Shown here: positions 58,189 to 64,000 of the stretch, piece by piece
Layout of the letters: every line of letters starts with the position of its first letter
How positions within the stretch are numbered: the stretch's first letter is position 1
Assembly (NCBI GenBank): GCA_029204225.1
Contig: MU832028.1
Location: 1 to 64,000 of the forward strand
DNA length: 64,000 nt
DNA from: Diphasiastrum complanatum
Lineage: Eukaryota; Streptophyta; Lycopodiopsida; Lycopodiales; Lycopodiaceae
Reading direction: 5' to 3'
Program-made: the position numbers and the translations under genes
The notes under the pieces: model-generated
What the model was told of the DNA's origin: nothing
Seen by the model: the letters and a program-made list of their open reading frames with translations, nothing else
The model's database searches: none

Positions 58189-60179
58189 CCATTCGATGGT
58201 AAAGATTATGAAGCGCTTTTATAGCTAATGATGTTGGTTGTTGGAGACATTGATTTTTCTTGTTAAATAATCTTCTTTGCAATGCTTGAGTTCACTAGGC
58301 ATTATTTGTATGCTAGTCATTGTCAATCATGTTGACAATGCAGCAAAAAGACTCTAATAAATGTTAGAAATGATGGAGAAAGCACTTGAATGGATCCAAT
58401 TGAGATCCTATAGCAAAAACACCAACCAATTTAGTGTTTCCTAGCTCCACCTTGGTTTGAATTCCACTTTAAGGCTCAAATTCTTGCAATATCCTTCACA
58501 CGTATGAAAGTACGGACTGCCATAGTCAGAATATAGTACTTTAACCTGCTAATCAATCCCACAATTGCAAAATCAACACAAATAGCAAATATCAAGCATA
58601 TGGATCACCAACAACATTGGTAGATGCAAAACCAAATTTTTACTTATAATTTGATGGAGAAATCATCACATATTTATACATTAGTAGCTCGGATCTGAGC
58701 ATTACTCATCATAACATAACCCTAACATCCAACCTATATTATTATTGGATCCACCCTAATTAGGGGTCTGGATCTCGAGATCCAAAAACAATAAAAAACA
58801 TGCTATTTTTGGGTCCTATTTTCTCTCTACCCTATCTAAGCACTTTTTGGCCTTATTTCAAAGGTGTCTTTGCAAGGTAAGATGTAGAATAAAGCTTTGG
58901 GAAAGCACCCTATGCTATTTGGCATGTGTGGCATCCATTTACATGGGAATTGTGAAATTTTAACACTCCTCACAATTTAGCTTGATGAGACTCTCCTAGA
59001 TCAATAATTAATACATGCATAAAAACAACATAATTATCAGGTTCTCGATGTATTTAGTGAGTATGACTACTTATTACAATAAGGACATAATTTGAGCTCC
59101 AAGTTGTAAAACGTAGTGAGAGCTCAATAAAGATTGTCTTCAAGATCAAGCTTTGTCTTTGGTAGGTTGTTGAATGAACACCTAAGGCTGCAAAATGAGA
59201 GTCTCCTATGCCCACTCCCTCTTGGTGTTGATGATGAAAACATGGATCCAAACCATGATCTTCTTCAAGAATCTCAAGAACTTTATTTCAAATCTCAAAA
59301 CCTAAATGTTTTCCTTCTCAACATGATAATCTTTCAAGTCAACAAAACAATCACAAAGATGATTTATGCCAAATTGACTAGTCCTCAATTGCTTACCACT
59401 AGCAATTTGCATTACATACTTGTTGAACTTGAAGTTAATGAGGCCAAATACTCTTGTATGGAGATAAGTGTCCTTCAAGGATGATTAACTTACTCTCATA
59501 CAAGGTTCACAATATGCCTCTTTGAAAATGAAGTCACAATCTTTCAACTTATGAATGAAAATATCATGCTTACTTCTAGCACATTCAAGAGTAAGTAGAC
59601 ATGACAACCACCTTGCATTCCACACTTTAGAATTCAAAGCAACTTCACTACAAACTTTGAAAAAAGAAGTACAAAATGTACCCCCCTCTCCAATTTGCAT
59701 TTCCTTGTCCACAAAAATGAGCATTGATAGCTCCATCCTTGCTCTTGTGGCTCTCTTTGAAGTAGTTGAAGCGCAGAAAACGCGATTCTGTGCAACTATG
59801 TATCAGACTAGCATTTCACCATCTTTGATCTATTTATCAATATTTCAGATACGTAACCAATATCAAATCAATCATTTTCAGATCCAAGTGGCATGCGATT
59901 TCCCAATTAATTGGAATATTGTTGGAATCCCAAAGCACGTCAACCTCTTTTGCTTTAGCCTCCTAAATCGAAATGTCCTATTGGTTGTACCCACAAGAAT
60001 TCCTTATTTTTTTAATTAGCATGGAAGTTCCAAGCATTGAACTTCCATGAAAACTCCGAAGCATTAAATGTACACACTCTGACCTGTTTTTTTGCATTAG
60101 CGAAAGTTTCACTGCTCACATGCATAGCAGTGGGGCCCAGTAATTTCATTTTACAGAGAGAAGATAAGAAATAGGGGGC
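58183..60179. other. unassigned stretch, possible LTR-element remains
   Basis: The motif 'attttaacactcctcac' near 58955-58971 resembles an LTR end joined to a reversed polypurine tract of a minus-strand copia element. Open frames at 59134-59484, 59555-60019 (plus) and 59485-59736 (minus) have no recognised product. Confidence 0.35.
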
Positions 60180-60226
60180 AGAGAGAGAGAGAGAGAGAGA
60201 CCGGGGGGGGGGGGGGGGGGGGGGGG
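60180..60226 (+). repeat. (GA)n followed by 24-base G run
   Basis: GA repeats to about 60200, then 24 consecutive G (60203-60226). Such runs are prone to sequencing and assembly error. Confidence 0.9.
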
Positions 60227-60840
60227 CACGTGAACCAACTTCATATTGAAGAACTGAGAACTGATTCAAAAGCATGAATCAAAAAAATGAGAAAAGATTT
60301 TGATTCAAAAGCGTGAATCAAGATTTGACTAAAGACAACATTGTTTAGCATGCTTCTCTTTTTCGTCAATTCTTTCATATTGATTTATCTTTTTTATTTT
60401 CTTAGTTCTTTTCCTACATTCTGTCTTTTTGACAAAGATGAAAACAAAATTTCATCACAATCATTCATCTAGATTCCTGTGGATGTCAATATTCATGATA
60501 CTCCAACTAAAAAATCAGGTCACTTTTCAAAATTCATATTCTGCTTTATGATTTTCAATGTAAAAAAGAGGAAAAACAGGAAACGTAAAATTTGCTAAGC
60601 CAGGCATGCAAAGCTGCCTGGGAACCCAATACAGTATTATTTCCTGAAAATTGATTTCTTTGCAGAGAGCTTAATGCTCTACAAAAATACACATTAATCC
60701 TTATACAGTAGCATAGACTCAATGGCATGCAAAGTACATATTTGGTACATTATATCCAAAAGCACATAATAATATACAGATGATATATTCTAACCTTATG
60801 GCAGATAGTAGACCATCTGCCACTATAAGACCATGTCTTC

Positions 60841-61125
60841 TTATTGGGTGACACCCTTTGCAGTGTGAGCCCACTTGACTGTGGCCCTCACAAGGGAGTC
60901 AACGGGATCAATGCACCTTTTCAGCAGAGGATCATCAGGGGAAAAAGCTGTGCACATATCATGGCATGCAAGAACCACTACATTGACAGCATTGACCAAC
61001 AGCACTTGGACAGCAATGCGTAAAAGATTTCTGGCTCCTTCCATATCATGTCGTCGTAATGCCCTAATGCCAGGTATCACAGTATGCTCCATTGTTGCCT
61101 TGTCTGGAAGCGCCACATCGAATCC
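60841..61125 (-). CDS. last exon of an aspartate/glutamate racemase-family gene (At1g15410-like), partial
   Basis: From an AG acceptor (minus strand ...GATGCAG at 61126-61132) the exon reads GFDVALPDKATMEHTVIPGI, RHDMEGARNLLRIAVQVLLV, VVVLACHDM, then DDPLLKRCIDPVDSLVRATV and KWAH to a TAA at 60843-60841: 94 intact codons. It matches the C-terminal end of plant Asp/Glu/hydantoin racemase-like proteins from memory. The Cys in VVLACHDM falls where bacterial aspartate/glutamate racemases have their second catalytic Cys (LACTE type). The reaction in plants is not established. The upstream exons are not in the window: to the right lie hAT and gypsy insertions, so the preceding intron must be long and transposon-filled, or the gene is broken. 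Confidence 0.75.
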   Translation of the reverse strand, partial: GFDVALPDKATMEHTVIPGIRALRRHDMEGARNLLRIAVQVLLVNAVNVVVLACHDMCTAFSPDDPLLKRCIDPVDSLVRATVKWAHTAKGVTQ

Positions 61126-61225
61126 CTGCATCAATCCGTACATCAGCCTTAAGGTCAATGCAACAATATACGTTACAGACAAAAAATGGTTTTCAACAAG
61201 ACACATCCCCCTTTTCCATCTCAAA

Positions 61226-62010
61226 ATTGTCTACATCATTAATTGAAGATAAAAAGTCTACAAAGGCTTTGAGTCAATGCCTTCTAGAATAACCTTCTTA
61301 ATGAAGTTTTGATTAATATCTGAAAATCCCTTTTAGTCTAAGTTTGATCAATTCTACTACAAATTTCGTATTGCATATTCAATTTGAAATCCAGGTTAGA
61401 ACACCTTGCTTTAATGTTTGTTCATGGCATTACTTGTATCTACTCAAATCAGCAGTCCATTCCATTCAACGTGATCAGCACTAAAATAAAGGCCTCTGAT
61501 CCCTCATGGAAGAATGAAGGAAGATTTACATTTCATCACTTTAGCTTGCTTAAAAACTAGCTAGAAAACATAGTTTAAGATAGAAAGAAGAATTAGCACA
61601 AACTAGCTGGCTGTGACTTGGACGAACAGTCCCCCAATAAGTGTCTTGAAAGTTGCTGAAGATTTCCTTTCATCTACTCGAGGTCAAGAATTTGACTCCA
61701 ATGAGCCACACAAATGAGGACATACAAGAGAAAACAAAATAAAGACACAAAAACAGAAGACTCCAGCGAGCCACAAAAATGAGGATATACAAGAGAAAAG
61801 AAAATGTAGATACCAAAACAGAAGTTGCAAAAGCAATGATGTGAAGAAATGTTGAAGGAAGTATCATCAGTCATGGATTAATGTAATGGCACTAGTTTGA
61901 ACGTAATGGCACTAGTACCAGATATTGTGGGCATACTGCCATCGTTATCGGAATTAGTTGTTTCTTGGAAAAGAGGATTGCATTTTTGGATAGAGCTTTC
62001 TTTGCATGTT
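61226..62010. other. intron-like stretch upstream of the racemase exon
   Basis: No further racemase exon was found here. It contains a 50-60 bp imperfect direct repeat (61694-61735 and 61764-61805, 'gagccacaaaaatgaggatatacaagagaaaa'). Confidence 0.5.
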
Positions 62011-62019
62011 TCAGCATAG

Positions 62020-62575
62020 TTTATACACGATTTCTAGGACTAGAAAATGAGCAAATAGGGCACACGGCCTCTTGGTGACGAATCTCACCAAGGACCGTGC
62101 GGTACGTACCACCTCCGCAATCCATGGAATCTTGGCCACATCCTCGACCAACAAGTCCAGGCAGTGTGCAGCACAAGGTGTCCAAAAGATGTGGTGGTAG
62201 GTCTCATTAACGAGCCTACCCATGGAGACGCAGTTTGACGCATTGTCTGTGACCACCTGTACAACAATACAAGGCAATGTGCATGACTTTGGAATTCCCG
62301 AATTCAAGTGAACCATAATCCATTGTTAATCAATCGCCATTGAACAATGAACATTCAACATTAACATTTACAAATTACCATTTAACATTATAGTAATAAG
62401 TACCTGTACAACGTACTATGGTCCCACCTCCTCAATGCAGCTCGAATGTGTGAGAACATGTACTTGCCCGTGACTGCCTCCCCAGAGGTGTCGACGGATT
62501 TGAGAAAAACAAAACATCATCCCCATGCACGAAGACACCAGGATATTCAATACGTGGTGCCTCCTTGTATCGCTT
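62020..62575 (-). pseudogene. hAT transposase fragment (DUF659 domain) with intron
   Basis: The minus strand reads [15 protein letters not shown], then [20 protein letters not shown] near 62515-62455. YVVQ follows at 62407, then an apparent GT-AG intron (about 62263-62406). The next exon reads VVTDNASNCVSMGRLVNETY, IFWTPCAAHCLDLLVEDVAK and IPWIAEVVRTARSLVRFV (62262-62050). This is the DUF659 part of plant hAT transposases. One TAG stop and one frameshift are present; the rest of the protein is missing. Confidence 0.8.
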
Positions 62576-63420
62576 CCAAGTCGAGGCATTAGTTAGACCA
62601 AAGGGTAAAACTAAAAATTCGTAATGGCCATGCCTAGAACGAAAACCAGTTTTGGAAACATCCCCCTCGTGGAATTCTTATTTGATGGTAGCCCGACCTA
62701 AGGTCCAATTTGGTGAAATACTTAGCACCATTCAATCGGTCCATTAAGTTGTCCATCCGAGGTAATGGATAACGGTTCTTTATAGTCATTTTATTAAGCT
62801 TTTTGTAATCGACACAAAGACGAATACTGTCGTTTTTCTTGCCGGTTAACAAAACAGGAGCTCCCCAAGGGGATTTACTGGGCCTAATGTGGCACTTATG
62901 TAATAACTCCTTAAGTTGACTAGCAACCTCATCTTCTTCCTGCGGGCTTATCCTGTAGGGAAAAAGTGATACAAGAGAGCTGTCGAGAAGATGCATGTGA
63001 TGGTCTACTCACCGTGAGGGGGGAAGACCCTCAGGCAACTGCTCAAGGAATATATCATTATATTCCTCCCTAAGTCTTTTAAAGATTTTGCCCTCAGGTG
63101 ATTATTCTAAATTAACATCAGAAAAGACAATGCTTAGGGAAAGACGATACATCACCATCGAAATTATGAGTAACACAAGCATCCATGTACGATTCATCTT
63201 TCTAATAACATAAATACAAATGATACTCGGAATCCAAAATACATTGATTAGCTTCATGAGCAGTTACAAAAGGTAGATTAGGCTCATCGCCTTTAAGACA
63301 AACCAAAGAGTCATTATGCAAGAAAGATATACTATGTGAAACATAATCTCTCTTTAACGACTCATTCCTAGCATAAAACCATTCTTTGCCTAGGATTAAA
63401 GTAGCATGCATACTGCCAAG
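62576..63420 (-). pseudogene. Ty3/gypsy fragment: end of protease to middle of RT
   Basis: The minus strand from 63420 reads MHATLILGKEWFYARNESLK and HSISFLHNDSLVCLKGDEPN (after the protease). Then [74 protein letters not shown] and [14 protein letters not shown] follow. It ends before the catalytic YIDD, where it meets the hAT fragment. Confidence 0.85.
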
Positions 63421-63655
63421 TGTCGGCCACGTGGCTCTGTCGTGGCCGACTGCACGTCGGGACCCAACGCGGGGCCCTATCCTGCTGACAGGGTCCCTAA
63501 GCTGTGTTAGGCCCGCCATGGCTATGGACCGTGCCAAGGCACACTACTCACACTGTCTTGCCCTGTTGGTCGTGTACGCTGCTGGACACGACCCTAACTG
63601 TGGTATCTGACCTCCTGTGTTCTCTAGGGTTCGGCACTGGTTACGTACTCGTAAC
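63421..63655 (-). mobile_element. Ty3/gypsy LTR, inner part
   Basis: In sense the LTR starts TGTTACGAGTACG at 63655, right after a polypurine tract (reverse complement of 'ctccctcccccttaag', 63656-63671). It is truncated at about 63421, where another gypsy fragment begins. Confidence 0.65.
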
Positions 63656-63862
63656 ACTCCCTCCCCCTTAAGAACCGTCTTGGTCCTCTAAGACAAAGTC
63701 TGGAAAAATCTTGCGAAAGACGCTGCCTCTTTCCCAAGTGGCAGTCTCAATAGGCTGATCATTCCACTTGACTAGATATTCCCGGTATAGAGTATGACGA
63801 GTTTGCGTCTCTCTACTATGAAGAATCTCCTCTGGCTCATGTGGAGGTTGCTGAGAATCCAA
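63656..63862 (-). pseudogene. Ty3/gypsy chromodomain tail and polypurine tract
   Basis: The minus frame 63862-63668 reads PEEILHSRETQTRHTLYREY, then LVKWNDQPIETATWERGSVF, a chromodomain, ending in a stop just before the polypurine tract. The element continues past the right edge; 63863-64000 is further degraded pol. Confidence 0.8.
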
Positions 63863-64000
63863 TGGGAGAACTAGAACATTGTCCCCTACCAGATTTTTTG
63901 ATCTGGCTAATACCTAGGAGACAACTTAGCACACACTCCTGATTTGAGGGTTTTAGATTCAACTGGGACTCTCAAGTAGACTTTCTCACCAGCTGAGAAC

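Noticed and set aside
59134-60019. Open frames of 116 and 154 codons as host genes
   Set aside because: No recognisable domain, overlapping frames on the opposite strand, and no splice or promoter support.

Overview
This window looks like nuclear DNA from a seed plant, most likely a flowering plant. Its genes have canonical GT-AG introns, one gene matches a plant-type sugar-phosphate translocator exon by exon, and the rest is dominated by decayed plant LTR retrotransposons, LINE and hAT relics, a SINE and long GA/CT microsatellites. I cannot name the species. By my reading about 95% of the window is transposon debris or unassigned AT-rich DNA. Only three pieces look like functional host genes: a complete sugar-phosphate/phosphate translocator (3245-10873, +, seven exons), a small putative secreted peptide precursor (39780-40404, +, three exons), and the last exon of an aspartate/glutamate racemase-family gene (60841-61125, -) whose other exons probably lie beyond the right edge.

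Layout. 0.7-2.1 kb: relic of a LINE-type element whose 3' part resembles an endonuclease-like module. 2.3-3.2 kb: GC-rich DNA with a 54-bp tandem duplication just upstream of the translocator. 3.2-10.9 kb: translocator, with a LINE fragment in intron 2. 12.3-15.8 kb: degraded LINE/hAT-like/gypsy scraps. 16.4-18.2 kb (-): decayed copy of a gene resembling a DNA amino-methyltransferase, with one recognisable intron. 18.7-22.2 kb: two truncated Ty1/copia elements joined tail to tail. 22.2-23.3 kb: copia and Ty3/gypsy ends plus one LTR. 23.7-30.6 kb (-): a copia element interrupted by a younger nested copia element that carries an in-frame internal deletion. 30.6-33.7 kb (+): another copia relic, internally duplicated and split. 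34.9 kb: tiny SINE-like insertion with a 17-bp target duplication. 35.8-37.1 kb (+): second copy of the methyltransferase-like repeat, inverted relative to the first. 38.1-40.6 kb: minisatellite, then the peptide gene with an unusual repeat-derived TATA promoter. 41-45.5 kb: minus-strand copia/gypsy scraps, and one unidentified 151-codon ORF. 45.5-51.4 kb (+): nearly full-length Ty3/gypsy chromovirus whose 5' LTR begins inside a (TC)n tract. 51.4-54.7 kb: a second gypsy element with a very short LTR and a tRNA-Asp-like primer site. 55-56.8 kb: hAT tail and terminal region. 57-60.8 kb: unassigned. 60.8-61.1 kb: racemase exon. 62-64 kb (-): hAT transposase fragment and two gypsy pieces.

The genes do not form a pathway. 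The main biological interest is the methyltransferase-like gene family dispersed as a repeat (two complementary fragments), the unassigned secreted peptide gene, and how a translocator gene has stayed intact inside a transposon-dense landscape. All calls come from reading translated frames and splice signals by eye; no database search was run.
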